Below are positions 34,746 to 42,169 of a DNA stretch of 42,169 nucleotides, piece after piece. Below the pieces are notes generated by a model. That model searched no databases, was not told the origin of the DNA, and saw nothing but the letters and a program-made list of their open reading frames with translations. The stretch's first letter is position 1. The number at the start of each line of letters is the position of its first letter. Made by a program: the position numbers and the translations under genes. The DNA is from JALEFZ01 sp039817415 (lineage in GTDB: Bacteria; Bacteroidota; Bacteroidia; J057), in the NCBI GenBank assembly GCA_039817415.1, contig JBCBVV010000055.1, forward strand, positions 1-42,169, given 5' to 3'.

Positions 34746-34874
34746 CTTCTCGCTAAAAAATGTATGGATGAATGTATAAATCCCATATTTAGGTTTTGTA
34801 AAATCCCATTTACAAAACACATATATCTTACGAACTAAGGCAGAAAATTATTTGATTCTCAAGAGGTAAGTTGA

Positions 34875-35993
34875 TCAAAACACCCAACCCAGACAAAACT
34901 CCGAAAAATCAGCCTGACCTGAATGCGCATGTACGAAGGCTCCTAAGTAGGGCTGAGGACCCTCGTGAAGCTGTTGGTCCTTCCAATAATATTTTATACC
35001 TAACTGAGTATACAGATCGTAATTTGAAAGGTAATCTTGCTTGAGATATCCCCCCATATGAGCGACGTATGACCAATGCCCCAACATGATTTCAGCCCCT
35101 CCATACACGACAGCACCCAAACCAGCAGCGGGGAGATCCGCATCAATATCTCGGTTCACAATAAAGTTCCTGGTGTTTTCATTGTAAAAGGCTTTTGTAC
35201 CCGCCAATAACCGTATTCTCCTTTGGAAAATGGTTCGATAAGCGTAAATCGAGCTAGAATAGATCACACCAGGAGGTCCTCCTCCGCCGCCTAAAGAAGC
35301 CCAGCCAGTCCCTATTCTCATACCGAACCCCCAATTATTTATAAGTACTAAATCCTCCTTCTCTTTATGAAAATTCGGTGGATTAAGCTGATGATTTACA
35401 CCTACAAAGGCAGCCAGAATATTGGTCCCAATATTAGGCTGACGACTGTTTGCATTAGACGAATGAAAAAAACTCCCTCCAAGCTCAATTCCCCAATTCT
35501 CAAGTAAATCCAAACGATACAGCAGGCGAGCCATGGAAGTGCTATTCAAATGCGTCCCATAAACAATATTGCCAGGATTATCCCTATAATTAAAGGGCTG
35601 AGTAAACCACGAAAAGCTTACCCCCAACTCAAGATGAATTAAACTTCGTCCTTGTTCAAGCATCAAAATCTTGTAGGTCGGCATGAGGCCTATGGATTTA
35701 CCCAGAACCTCATTCTTGTCAAGATCATGAATAAAGAAGATAAGAGCAGGTTGGATTCTTTTGTACAAGCTCTTCCAGGTCAAAGACTTCTCTCTGTTCC
35801 ATTGAAACCCAAGCTCCATATGTCGAGAAGCTTGATCTCTAGGCGGGAAGTCAGGGTGAATAGGAATGACATGTCCTAGGCCAGCGTGGACATGGAAGTG
35901 AGTAATTTCCTGCGAAAACAAAGACAGAGAAGATAGTATGCAGGTCAGAAACCAGCTAATTCTGCAAGCCTTCCATACCTTTGATGCATACAT
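34875..35993 (-). CDS. Acyloxyacyl hydrolase, lipid A deacylase PagL-like
   Basis: The 372-residue protein has a signal peptide (to about residue 28) and a beta-barrel body. The PagL family mark is FFHSSNANSRQPNIGTN (about 175-191), with candidate catalytic His and Ser, where PagL removes the 3-O acyl chain of lipid A in the outer membrane. The protein is about twice as long as proteobacterial PagL, as is common in Bacteroidota, with extra strands before and after the motif and a final Phe. It lies 18 nt downstream of bcp in one transcript. Membership is well supported; lipid A as the substrate is inferred. Confidence 0.8.
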   Translation of the reverse strand: MYASKVWKACRISWFLTCILSSLSLFSQEITHFHVHAGLGHVIPIHPDFPPRDQASRHMELGFQWNREKSLTWKSLYKRIQPALIFFIHDLDKNEVLGKSIGLMPTYKILMLEQGRSLIHLELGVSFSWFTQPFNYRDNPGNIVYGTHLNSTSMARLLYRLDLLENWGIELGGSFFHSSNANSRQPNIGTNILAAFVGVNHQLNPPNFHKEKEDLVLINNWGFGMRIGTGWASLGGGGGPPGVIYSSSIYAYRTIFQRRIRLLAGTKAFYNENTRNFIVNRDIDADLPAAGLGAVVYGGAEIMLGHWSYVAHMGGYLKQDYLSNYDLYTQLGIKYYWKDQQLHEGPQPYLGAFVHAHSGQADFSEFCLGWVF

Positions 35994-36011
35994 GGGAGAA
36001 ATTTTATGTCT

Positions 36012-36491
36012 TTACGACAGACGTTCTTGATCGGCTATTTCCTGCACAACCTTCAAAGCCTCCTTGATATGGGGGCCAATATTGACTTGAGAAGCAAACT
36101 TGTGGCGAATCATTCCCTGAGGATCAATTACAAACGTTTCTCTTCCGTGGAAAAGGCCAAGAAAGGACCCTTTGACTCCATAGGCCTTTCCTACTTTTTG
36201 CCTAGGATCGGTCAACAATTGGAAAGGAAGGCGTCTACGCTCTGCGAACTTTTTGTGAGATTTGGGAGAATCAAGGCTGACACCAATGACTTCTGCCCCG
36301 GCATCTTTGAAATCCTCGTAAGAATCCCTAAATGAACAAGCCTCGGCTGTACAGCCTGGGGTTTCATCTTTAGGATAAAAATAGAGGACAATGGTTTTCT
36401 CTCCGTGGTAATCTTTGAGGTTGATTATGTCGCCATTTTGATTTAACAGAGAGAACTCAGGAGCTTTATCTCCAATCTTTAACGCAGCCAT
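36012..36491 (-). CDS. bcp: Thioredoxin-dependent peroxiredoxin Bcp (PrxQ)
   Basis: Bcp reduces hydrogen and organic peroxides using thioredoxin. From the ATG at 36491 it has 159 residues (a TTG at 36497 would add 2), the usual length. The active site TPGCTAEACSF holds the peroxidatic Cys and, five residues on, the resolving Cys of the atypical 2-Cys PrxQ type. YFYPKDETPGC, VSLDSPKSHKKFAERRRLPFQLLTD and the Arg in RETFVIDPQG complete the family marks. No signal peptide, so it acts in the cytosol. The PagL-like gene follows after 18 nt. Confidence 0.95.
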   Translation of the reverse strand: MAALKIGDKAPEFSLLNQNGDIINLKDYHGEKTIVLYFYPKDETPGCTAEACSFRDSYEDFKDAGAEVIGVSLDSPKSHKKFAERRRLPFQLLTDPRQKVGKAYGVKGSFLGLFHGRETFVIDPQGMIRHKFASQVNIGPHIKEALKVVQEIADQERLS

Positions 36492-36730
36492 AGACAATAA
36501 ATCCTTAGAAAAAGTCGTAATTCAAAAAGCAAAATTAGCTTATAAGGATCAACAGGAGAGAAAGATTTGTGTTTGAAAGGGGTATTAAATTCGATAGGAG
36601 ACCAACTACAACCTACCATCCTGGATTTGTGCTGCCCCGCATTTCAACATCATCATTTCTGCTTTTCAGCAAATGCGAAACTTCGCTTTTTCGTACATTT
36701 AATTCAATGCTAACCCAAAACCTATATTCA

Positions 36731-37510
36731 ATGACCAAACTTAACCTATGGCTTACGATTGCAGCGATCTTCGGCCTAAGTGTTAGCCCAGCTTTCGGGC
36801 AAATTTGTAATCCTGATACAACCGTAACAGAACTGGGTCTTTTCCCTGATACCTTGGCAACTGCCACTTTGGGAACCCAATACGCCGCTACGCTAAATGC
36901 AGGACTTCCTAAAGACACCTTAATTCTGGGGATTCCACTAGCTTTTTGTACTTACAAGATTGACAGTGTAAAACCTAACCTAGGAGACTTGGGCCTTGCT
37001 TTTGATTGCGACCAACCAGACTGTACATATGATGTGGACCAGTCCATGGACCTGAATTTTGGCTGTGTCGTTGTTTCCGGTACACCCACTGCCCTCTTTG
37101 ACGATTCTCTGACAGTATTCGTAAGTGCTGAGGTGGGAAACTTCGATGCCAACACCAATACCTGTACTCCAACTGGAACACTTGGTCCCTTGGAATTCAA
37201 GGTTCCATTTAAAATCGTTCAATCTGTCAATGTAGAAGAATCAGTATTCGGGACGGTGAAGCTATTCCCCAACCCAACAGCTTCTAACAGTTTACTGGCA
37301 TTCGAACTGGAAACTTCAGAAGACCTAGACATCAGCCTGTTTGACATGACAGGAAGATTGTTGACTAATGTATGGACTGGAGTTCGTCCAGCGGGGGCAC
37401 AGTCTATTGAAATTCCTACAGCAGACTTGTCGGCGGGTGTTTACCTCATCCAAATCAAATCAGCAGGAAACAGCAAAACATACACGAGCAAAGTTATGGT
37501 ACAGAAGTAA
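36731..37510 (+). CDS. Secreted protein with C-terminal T9SS sorting domain
   Basis: From the ATG at 36731 (another lies at 36707, and the frame stays open further upstream) the protein has 259 residues. It begins with a signal peptide MTKLNLWLTIAAIFGLSVSPAFGQ. The middle (25-170) is beta-rich with several cysteines and resembles a putative-Ig repeat seen in cargo proteins. The last 75 residues are a type A T9SS sorting domain: VKLFPNPTASNSLLAFELE, LFDMTGRLL, GVYLIQIKSAGNSKTYTSKVMVQK. It is thus exported by the T9SS, probably processed by the PorU of this window. No catalytic domain is visible. It is divergent from bcp, and a terminator separates it from the TonB-dependent receptor gene. Confidence 0.82.
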   Translation: MTKLNLWLTIAAIFGLSVSPAFGQICNPDTTVTELGLFPDTLATATLGTQYAATLNAGLPKDTLILGIPLAFCTYKIDSVKPNLGDLGLAFDCDQPDCTYDVDQSMDLNFGCVVVSGTPTALFDDSLTVFVSAEVGNFDANTNTCTPTGTLGPLEFKVPFKIVQSVNVEESVFGTVKLFPNPTASNSLLAFELETSEDLDISLFDMTGRLLTNVWTGVRPAGAQSIEIPTADLSAGVYLIQIKSAGNSKTYTSKVMVQK

Positions 37511-37529
37511 TTCGAGATAACATTCACCT

Positions 37530-37578
37530 AAAAAGCCCTCAGATAGTGGCAGCAGATCGCCTAAGCTGAGGGCTTTTT
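37530..37578 (+). terminator. Terminator between the T9SS cargo and receptor genes
   Basis: Arms AAAAAGCCCTCAG (37530-37542) and CTGAGGGCTTTTT (37566-37578) form a 13-bp stem with a 23-nt loop containing a small GGC/GCC pairing. The A and T runs make it usable in both directions. The receptor ATG is 16 nt beyond. Confidence 0.85.
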
Positions 37579-37594
37579 CATTAATAAGAGGACT

Positions 37595-39991
37595 ATGACC
37601 AAACGAATCATATCAAATGGCCTCCTACTTTTACTATTCTTTTTTTCGACTAGCTTATTGGCTCAATCGATCGACCTGAATGTAAAAGTGACAGATGGCC
37701 AGAATGGTGATCCCTTAATTGGAGCCACCATTAGTTTACCTGAAATAGGAAAGGGCGGGTACTCCGATGAAAATGGGATGTTTACTACCAACATCCAACC
37801 CAAGGCTGGCCAGAACACTGTCAGCATGAAGATTTCCTTTACCGGCTATGCAAATTACGAGACGCAAATCAACCTGACCAATCCAGAACCTATTTACAAG
37901 ATTGAATTGGTACAGGAGGATGTCCGAGCAGAAGATGTCGTCATTACTGCCACCAAAGGATTTGCGCAGGCCCAATCTGACGTTACCGTATCCATCGAAG
38001 TCCTAAAACCACGTTCCATCCAGCTCCAGGCTTTGCCTTCCGTAGACAAAGCCTTGACCCAGATTCCAGGCGTGGACAACCAAGATGGACAGCTTAATAT
38101 CAGGGGGAGTTCTGGCTACGCTTATGGTGTGGGAAGCCGAGTCATGGTAACACTCGATGGGCTTCCTTTGCTATCCGGCGACGCTGGAGGAGCCGTATTC
38201 GACCTGATTCCTGTAGATAACCTTGCACAAATTGAGGTATTGAAGGGGGCTAGCTCGGTCTTGTATGGAAGTTCAGCTTTAGGAGGAGTGATCAATGTAA
38301 TTACTGCCGATCCAGATGAAAAGCCCAGAACAGTCTTGCGAATTAGGGGAGGTGCTTTTGATCAACCTGCCAATAAAAAACTAGACTGGGATGGAGATGC
38401 CAGTGCAAAATCAGGTTCCATTCACCTCTTCCACTCAAGAAAAATAGGAAAACTTGATTTCACCCTACAGGCCAATGCCATCAAAGAAACAGGCTACCGC
38501 CAGTCAACAGATCAGGAACAATATCGAGGATTGGCTATGTTGAAGTGGAAGCCAATCAAAGGATTGACCGTTGGCTTGAATGCCAGTATCTCGGTAGACT
38601 CTAGTGGTCAGATTCTTTATTGGGATAAGTATTTTCCCGACAGCACAGAAGTTAATGGAGAAATTACTTACAGTGGAGGAGGATTGACGCCAACTACTGA
38701 CGATGGAGGCTTCAGAAGACAACTTCAATCCAGTATCGCCCTTGATCCTGTGATCAAATACCTAGATGATAATGGAAACCTATTTTGGTATCGTGGCCGA
38801 TTACTCAGGAATAGCAATGCCAACAACACCAATCAATCCTCACAATACAATATCTTCTACAATGATTTCCTGTATCAGCGAACCATAGCTGATAAAATCA
38901 ATTGGGTAACGGGTGCTACCTATACTTTTGCAACCATTGATGGAGATTCACTTTATGGAGGGACCTACGAATTTGAGGGACAGCAGATCACCAGTGATGG
39001 TAGCCATGACCAGAATTCCTTGGGATTGTATACGCAATTGGACGGAAAATTTGGCCGACTGAATACCAGCCTGGGAGTGAGATTTGAATCCGTCCAGATC
39101 GATGGGAGTGCCAGATCGAGTCTACCCGTTTTCCGTGCTGGGATCAATTATAAAATTGCAGAAGGAACAAACTTCAGAGCTTCATTTGGTCAAGCCTTTA
39201 GGGTTCCTTCTATTGCAGAGCGTTTTGCCAATACCTCCGGCGGAGGGGTTGTGGTAGAACCCAATCCAAGTATCCGATCTGAAACTGGCTTTAGTGCAGA
39301 AGTTGGACTGAGACAAGGATTTTTCACCAAACAACCTGGTTACAAGATAAAAGGCTTTGTAGACTTGGCAGGCTTTCGTATGCAGTATCAGGACATGGTA
39401 GAATTTGGCGTTTCGACAGCCAATATTTTCCCAGAACTTGATGTACGCTTCTCTTCCATCAATGTAGCTGATGCCAGGATCACCGGTGGTGAAGCAACCA
39501 TGATGCTTGGGATCGAAGGAAAAAAGAGCTTCTTCAACCTAAGTGGTGGGGTGACCTACATCGATCCTCAAAACCTAAATCCAGCGCCAGATTCTCTTCA
39601 ACTTGATCTAGAAACAGGGATTGGGGATATCATAAACCTAGATACGAAGGTAGATCAGCCTCCCATCCTCAAGTATCGTCAAAGATGGACTGTTAGGTTC
39701 TCTGGCTCTGTTGGATATGGTCCTGTATCCTTCACAACGAACTTCAGATACAAGTCTTTCACAGAAGCCGTGGATCAATACTTGTTTATTGTGGTGTCAG
39801 ATTTGAAGGAATTCAGGGATTTGTATCCCAATGGAAATAGAGTGTTTGACATGATCCTTGCTTGGGACATCAACAAAAAGAACCAGATCTCTCTGACATT
39901 GGATAATGCCTTCAATGAAGAATATCTGGTCATTCCAGGTTTCCTCGCACCACAAAGGAAGTTGACACTTCAGTATCGCGTGGAATTCTAA
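37595..39991 (+). CDS. TonB-dependent receptor with carboxypeptidase-regulatory-like domain
   Basis: The 798-residue protein is an outer-membrane active transporter. A signal peptide (cut after LLAQ, residue 24) is followed by a carboxypeptidase-D-regulatory-like domain (26-105: VKVTDGQNGDPLIGATISLP, GGYSDENGMF), a plug domain (about 115-235: VMVTLDGLPLLSGDAGGAVF, IEVLKGASSVLYGSSALGGVINVIT) and the 22-strand barrel ending in LTLQYRVEF with terminal Phe. The plug and conserved 'NEEYLVIPGFLAPQR' end are like siderophore/vitamin receptors rather than the 1000-residue SusC type, and no SusD gene is adjacent. The ligand is unknown. A terminator follows. Confidence 0.93.
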   Translation: MTKRIISNGLLLLLFFFSTSLLAQSIDLNVKVTDGQNGDPLIGATISLPEIGKGGYSDENGMFTTNIQPKAGQNTVSMKISFTGYANYETQINLTNPEPIYKIELVQEDVRAEDVVITATKGFAQAQSDVTVSIEVLKPRSIQLQALPSVDKALTQIPGVDNQDGQLNIRGSSGYAYGVGSRVMVTLDGLPLLSGDAGGAVFDLIPVDNLAQIEVLKGASSVLYGSSALGGVINVITADPDEKPRTVLRIRGGAFDQPANKKLDWDGDASAKSGSIHLFHSRKIGKLDFTLQANAIKETGYRQSTDQEQYRGLAMLKWKPIKGLTVGLNASISVDSSGQILYWDKYFPDSTEVNGEITYSGGGLTPTTDDGGFRRQLQSSIALDPVIKYLDDNGNLFWYRGRLLRNSNANNTNQSSQYNIFYNDFLYQRTIADKINWVTGATYTFATIDGDSLYGGTYEFEGQQITSDGSHDQNSLGLYTQLDGKFGRLNTSLGVRFESVQIDGSARSSLPVFRAGINYKIAEGTNFRASFGQAFRVPSIAERFANTSGGGVVVEPNPSIRSETGFSAEVGLRQGFFTKQPGYKIKGFVDLAGFRMQYQDMVEFGVSTANIFPELDVRFSSINVADARITGGEATMMLGIEGKKSFFNLSGGVTYIDPQNLNPAPDSLQLDLETGIGDIINLDTKVDQPPILKYRQRWTVRFSGSVGYGPVSFTTNFRYKSFTEAVDQYLFIVVSDLKEFRDLYPNGNRVFDMILAWDINKKNQISLTLDNAFNEEYLVIPGFLAPQRKLTLQYRVEF

Positions 39992-40012
39992 TTTGAAATA
40001 GATCGAAAAAGA

Positions 40013-40041
40013 GGGTTTCCTAATATGGGGAGCCCTTTTTT
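40013..40041 (+). terminator. Terminator of the TonB-dependent receptor gene
   Basis: GGGTTTCC (40013-40020) pairs with GGGAGCCC (40028-40035), using G-U pairs at two positions, and is followed by six T. Confidence 0.75.
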
Positions 40042-40450
40042 AATTCTACCCATCAACCATGTTAGGTTTAAGCGAGAAGGGAATAAGATTCAAGCCCTTC
40101 GGGGAACTCATTTATTTAAGAATGCTAGGTAATCTATTCCATCTTAGTCTTTTTTCTACGTGTAAGGAGTATCCTAAAAACGAGTCTAAGAAGTTTAAAA
40201 TGCCTAACGAGAGGCCTAGACTGTTTGCCAATCATTGATGAAGATTAGATGAATGACGAAACCGCCTACCACCAAAACCCTGTGTCGAATGCCAAGGAAT
40301 CTCATTCCCTTCAAAAAAGAGGTTAAGTTTCTACCCAAATTGATTCTGTTTTCATCATGCGAGGGTGTTACTTCGAGTCAGATATTTCGGAAAGTTTAAG
40401 AATTTTAAAACTCATTCGTTTTCTCTTGAAAAAATACCAGTAATCTCTAG

Positions 40451-40482
40451 TTTGGAAGACTTATTTGCTTCTGGTAGCTTGT
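40451..40482 (+). promoter_or_regulatory. Candidate promoter of the transporter-RraA-glycosyltransferase cluster
   Basis: TTTG (40451-40454), a 20-nt spacer and TAGCTTGT (40475-40482) form a partial match (6 of 8 in the second box) to the Bacteroidota promoter, about 30 nt before the first gene. Confidence 0.3.
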
Positions 40483-40514
40483 GAAAACCTAAAACCTGGC
40501 TAAGAAATTACTTT

Positions 40515-40880
40515 ATGGGCTATCTATTTATTGCCGCTACTATACTGTTCACTGTGTATGGACAGCTTATCCTGAAGTGGCGGATGAATATGAAATCAAA
40601 CCTTCCCGAAACAGGAATACAGGATGTACTCTGGTATTATTTTCATCTGTTTACGGACTTTTATATCCTCTCAGGAATTGCTGCTGCTTTTTTTGCCTCC
40701 CTTTTTTGGATGGCCGCTATGACCAAGTTTGAAATCAGTTTTGCCTATCCGTTTATGAGCCTTGCTCCGGCATTGGTTTTTATTCTAGGCATTTTTCTAT
40801 TTGATGAAACATTCACGATTGGAAAACTGATTGGGCTAGGTCTCATCATTGTTGGACTTATTGTAATGGTAAAGCTATAA
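40515..40880 (+). CDS. Small four-helix EamA/SMR-type transporter (ArnE-like)
   Basis: The 121-residue protein has four membrane helices (YLFIAATILFTVYGQLIL; FYILSGIAAAFFASLFWMAA; FAYPFMSLAPALVFILGIFL; LIGLGLIIVGLIVMV). This is a half-size EamA or small multidrug resistance fold. The motif FEISFAYPFMSLAPALVFI and its length fit ArnE/ArnF and related subunits that flip undecaprenyl-phosphate-linked sugars, rather than drug pumps such as EmrE, whose membrane Glu14 is not evident. An RraA-like gene follows after 2 nt and a polyprenyl-phosphate sugar transferase after that, so a lipid-linked sugar flippase role is inferred from context. Confidence 0.8.
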   Translation: MGYLFIAATILFTVYGQLILKWRMNMKSNLPETGIQDVLWYYFHLFTDFYILSGIAAAFFASLFWMAAMTKFEISFAYPFMSLAPALVFILGIFLFDETFTIGKLIGLGLIIVGLIVMVKL

Positions 40881-40882
40881 CT

Positions 40883-41587
40883 ATGGACCTTAGAGAAAAA
40901 ATGATCGATCTCATTGAGAGAAACCGCATTTCTGCCACAGAAGTTGCGGATGCCCTCGGAAAAAATGGAGTAATCGACGGGATTGACATTCTGAATTCAG
41001 GACAATTTATCGCCGGAGAAGCATATTATGTGTTAGGCTTTGATAGGTCTAACTGGCCCATTCACGAACAAATAGTAGATGTCAAGGAAGGATCCATCGT
41101 TTACATTGACATGCTCAATTGTGGAAATCAAGCTGCCTTCGGTGACTTGGTCGCCAAATACTTAAAGCTTTACAGAAAGGTAAAGGGGATGGTCATCAAT
41201 GGCTTGATGCGGGACAACCACACCCTTGTTAAAGAAAGATATCCAGTCTGGTGCCAAGGGGTAAGCCCATTGGGTTGCTACAACAGAAAGGTTACTTGGA
41301 CAGAAGAAGTAACCGCCCACTACAACAAGCAAAAAGAAACCTTTCATCAGGGTATTTTGGTCTGTGATGATTCTGGTGTTACCCTCATCCGCCCTGACCA
41401 AATTACAGATTCCCTTTACCATAAACTGGAATTCATCGAAATCCAAGAAGATATCTGGTTCTACTGTATCGATACCTTGAAGTGGTCCACTTACGATACA
41501 GTTTGTCTAAAAAGATACCTGAGCGAGCCTGAGGTACTTCCTACTTACCTAAGAGAAAGGGTAAGCAACATGGACCTGGAGAAATAA
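40883..41587 (+). CDS. RraA-like family protein with C-terminal extension
   Basis: The 234-residue protein contains the RraA/HMG-aldolase fold. The signature GNQAAFGDLVAKYLKLYRKV (81-100), VINGLMRDNHTLV with Arg110-Asp111, YPVWCQGVSPLG and GILVCDDSGVTLI follow the usual order. Members include the RNase E regulator RraA and aldolases that split 4-carboxy-4-hydroxy-2-oxoadipate, so activity is not fixed by family. Residues 175-234 are an extra C-terminal part (IEIQEDIWFYCIDTLKWS) I do not recognise. It begins 2 nt after the transporter gene and ends 9 nt before the glycosyltransferase, so all three are one operon. A role in sugar-acid supply for the neighbouring glycosyl transfer is inferred only. 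Confidence 0.8.
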   Translation: MDLREKMIDLIERNRISATEVADALGKNGVIDGIDILNSGQFIAGEAYYVLGFDRSNWPIHEQIVDVKEGSIVYIDMLNCGNQAAFGDLVAKYLKLYRKVKGMVINGLMRDNHTLVKERYPVWCQGVSPLGCYNRKVTWTEEVTAHYNKQKETFHQGILVCDDSGVTLIRPDQITDSLYHKLEFIEIQEDIWFYCIDTLKWSTYDTVCLKRYLSEPEVLPTYLRERVSNMDLEK

Positions 41588-41596
41588 CCTATTAGC

Positions 41597-42169
41597 ATGG
41601 AAAAAACATTTTTCCTATCACTTGTTATTGCCGTTTACAACGAGGGCGAAGGACTATACAAGCTGGTTGAAAGAATTCAATCCAGCCTGAAGGAATATGA
41701 GGGGAATTACGAAGTCATTTTAATTGATGACAGAAGCCCCGATAATTCATGGGAAATCCTCTGTGAATTGGCTGCTCAGCATGAAGAACTCAAAATCGTC
41801 CGTTTTATCAGAAATTTCGGGCAACATCCGGCATTATCTGCTGGCATGAAACTGGCCAGAGGAGAATACGTCGTCCTTATGGATTGCGATCTACAGGATG
41901 AACCGGAAAATATTATTCCGATGTACGAGAAGATGAAAGCAGAGGGGAAGTACATCATTTATGCTAAAAGAAAGAGGAGAAAGGATCCATTTAGAAAAAG
42001 GTTCACTTCCAAGCTATACAACAAGCTACTTTCCATCCTTTCGGGCATGGAAGTGGATCCCGAAATAGGAACCTTCCGATTGATGCATAAGGTTGTCGTA
42101 GATTCCTTCAATAAGCTGCCAGAAAACAGGCGGTATGTTGGTGGCCTATTCTACTGGTTGGGATTTGAT
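41597..42169 (+). CDS. Glycosyltransferase family 2, ArnC/GtrB-like (3' partial)
   Basis: The first 191 residues are present; the gene runs off the window. It is a GT2 enzyme moving a sugar from a nucleotide donor to a polyprenyl phosphate. Motifs are SLVIAVYNEGEGL, the nucleotide-binding VILIDDRSPDNSW, RNFGQHPALSAGMKLARGEY, the acidic metal site VLMDCDLQDEPENI, and GTFRLM and ENRRYVGGLFYWLGF of the DPM1/ArnC/GtrB group. The missing part should hold two membrane helices. It follows the RraA-like gene by 9 nt, ATG at 41597. With the transporter it would make and flip a lipid-linked sugar for surface glycan modification. Confidence 0.92.
   Translation, partial: MEKTFFLSLVIAVYNEGEGLYKLVERIQSSLKEYEGNYEVILIDDRSPDNSWEILCELAAQHEELKIVRFIRNFGQHPALSAGMKLARGEYVVLMDCDLQDEPENIIPMYEKMKAEGKYIIYAKRKRRKDPFRKRFTSKLYNKLLSILSGMEVDPEIGTFRLMHKVVVDSFNKLPENRRYVGGLFYWLGFD

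Larger units (their letters stand above)
39992..40514. other. 523-nt intergenic region with a terminator and little else
   Basis: Apart from the receptor terminator and a small hairpin GAAGGG/CCCTTC (40076-40081, 40095-40100) I see no gene or clear repeat. A possible promoter for the downstream cluster sits at the end of the gap. Confidence 0.5.

Noticed and set aside
36569..36730. Longer N-terminus for the T9SS cargo gene
   Set aside because: The ATG at 36731 is directly followed by a good signal peptide; upstream codons would bury it.

Overview
The window is chromosomal DNA of a member of the Bacteroidota, probably a marine or environmental Saprospiria- or Cytophagia-like lineage. The evidence is the type IX secretion genes porU and porV side by side, a protein with a C-terminal T9SS sorting domain, a SusC/TonB-type receptor with a carboxypeptidase-regulatory-like N-terminus, and promoters that fit the Bacteroidota pattern (TTTG, about 19 nt, TAnnTTTG) with weak or no Shine-Dalgarno sequences. 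I see no phage, insertion sequence or CRISPR array; most of the window looks like core genome.

Layout: 1-9.1 kb holds the 3' part of a sensor histidine kinase, then mostly leftward genes: a secreted hypothetical, a TIM-barrel sugar isomerase/epimerase, an FMN alpha-hydroxy-acid oxidase, a rightward aldo/keto reductase, a leucine-rich-repeat protein, a helical hypothetical and recQ. At 9.2-17.8 kb lie an ECF sigma factor overlapping an unusual cytosolic-repeat/TM/beta-barrel protein, an 885-nt gap with a 37-residue membrane ORF and two leftward-reading terminators that suggest a non-coding RNA, then porU and porV. At 17.8-22.4 kb are two overlapping leftward envelope genes (a NADase-type glycan-binding domain protein and an NlpC/P60-like protein), aroQ, and a coupled FKBP lipoprotein/DprE1-like oxidase pair.

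At 22.6-30.7 kb a gene fusing an HD hydrolase to a Pycsar-effector-type membrane module precedes the information-processing block rimP-nusA-infB-nif3-zinc-ribbon protein. This block is punctuated by intrinsic terminators, one ending 3 nt before the rimP start codon and one 2 nt before nif3. At 31-36.5 kb are a TTC39/IML2-like repeat protein, a hypothetical, a tRNA-Leu(CAG) whose acceptor strands do not pair, a DUF819 membrane protein, a PagL-like lipid A deacylase homologue and a Bcp peroxiredoxin. At 36.7-42.2 kb are a T9SS cargo protein, a TonB-dependent receptor, and a tight rightward cluster of a small EamA/SMR-type transporter, an RraA-like protein and a polyprenyl-phosphate glycosyltransferase cut by the window edge.

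The most interesting signals are the rimP leader attenuator, the solitary HD-Pycsar-effector fusion, the sigma/beta-barrel fusion partner next to porUV, the candidate antisense RNA at 12.05-12.5 kb, the defective-looking tRNA, and the transporter-RraA-glycosyltransferase module. None could be tested here by database search; the calls rest on motifs and family knowledge.
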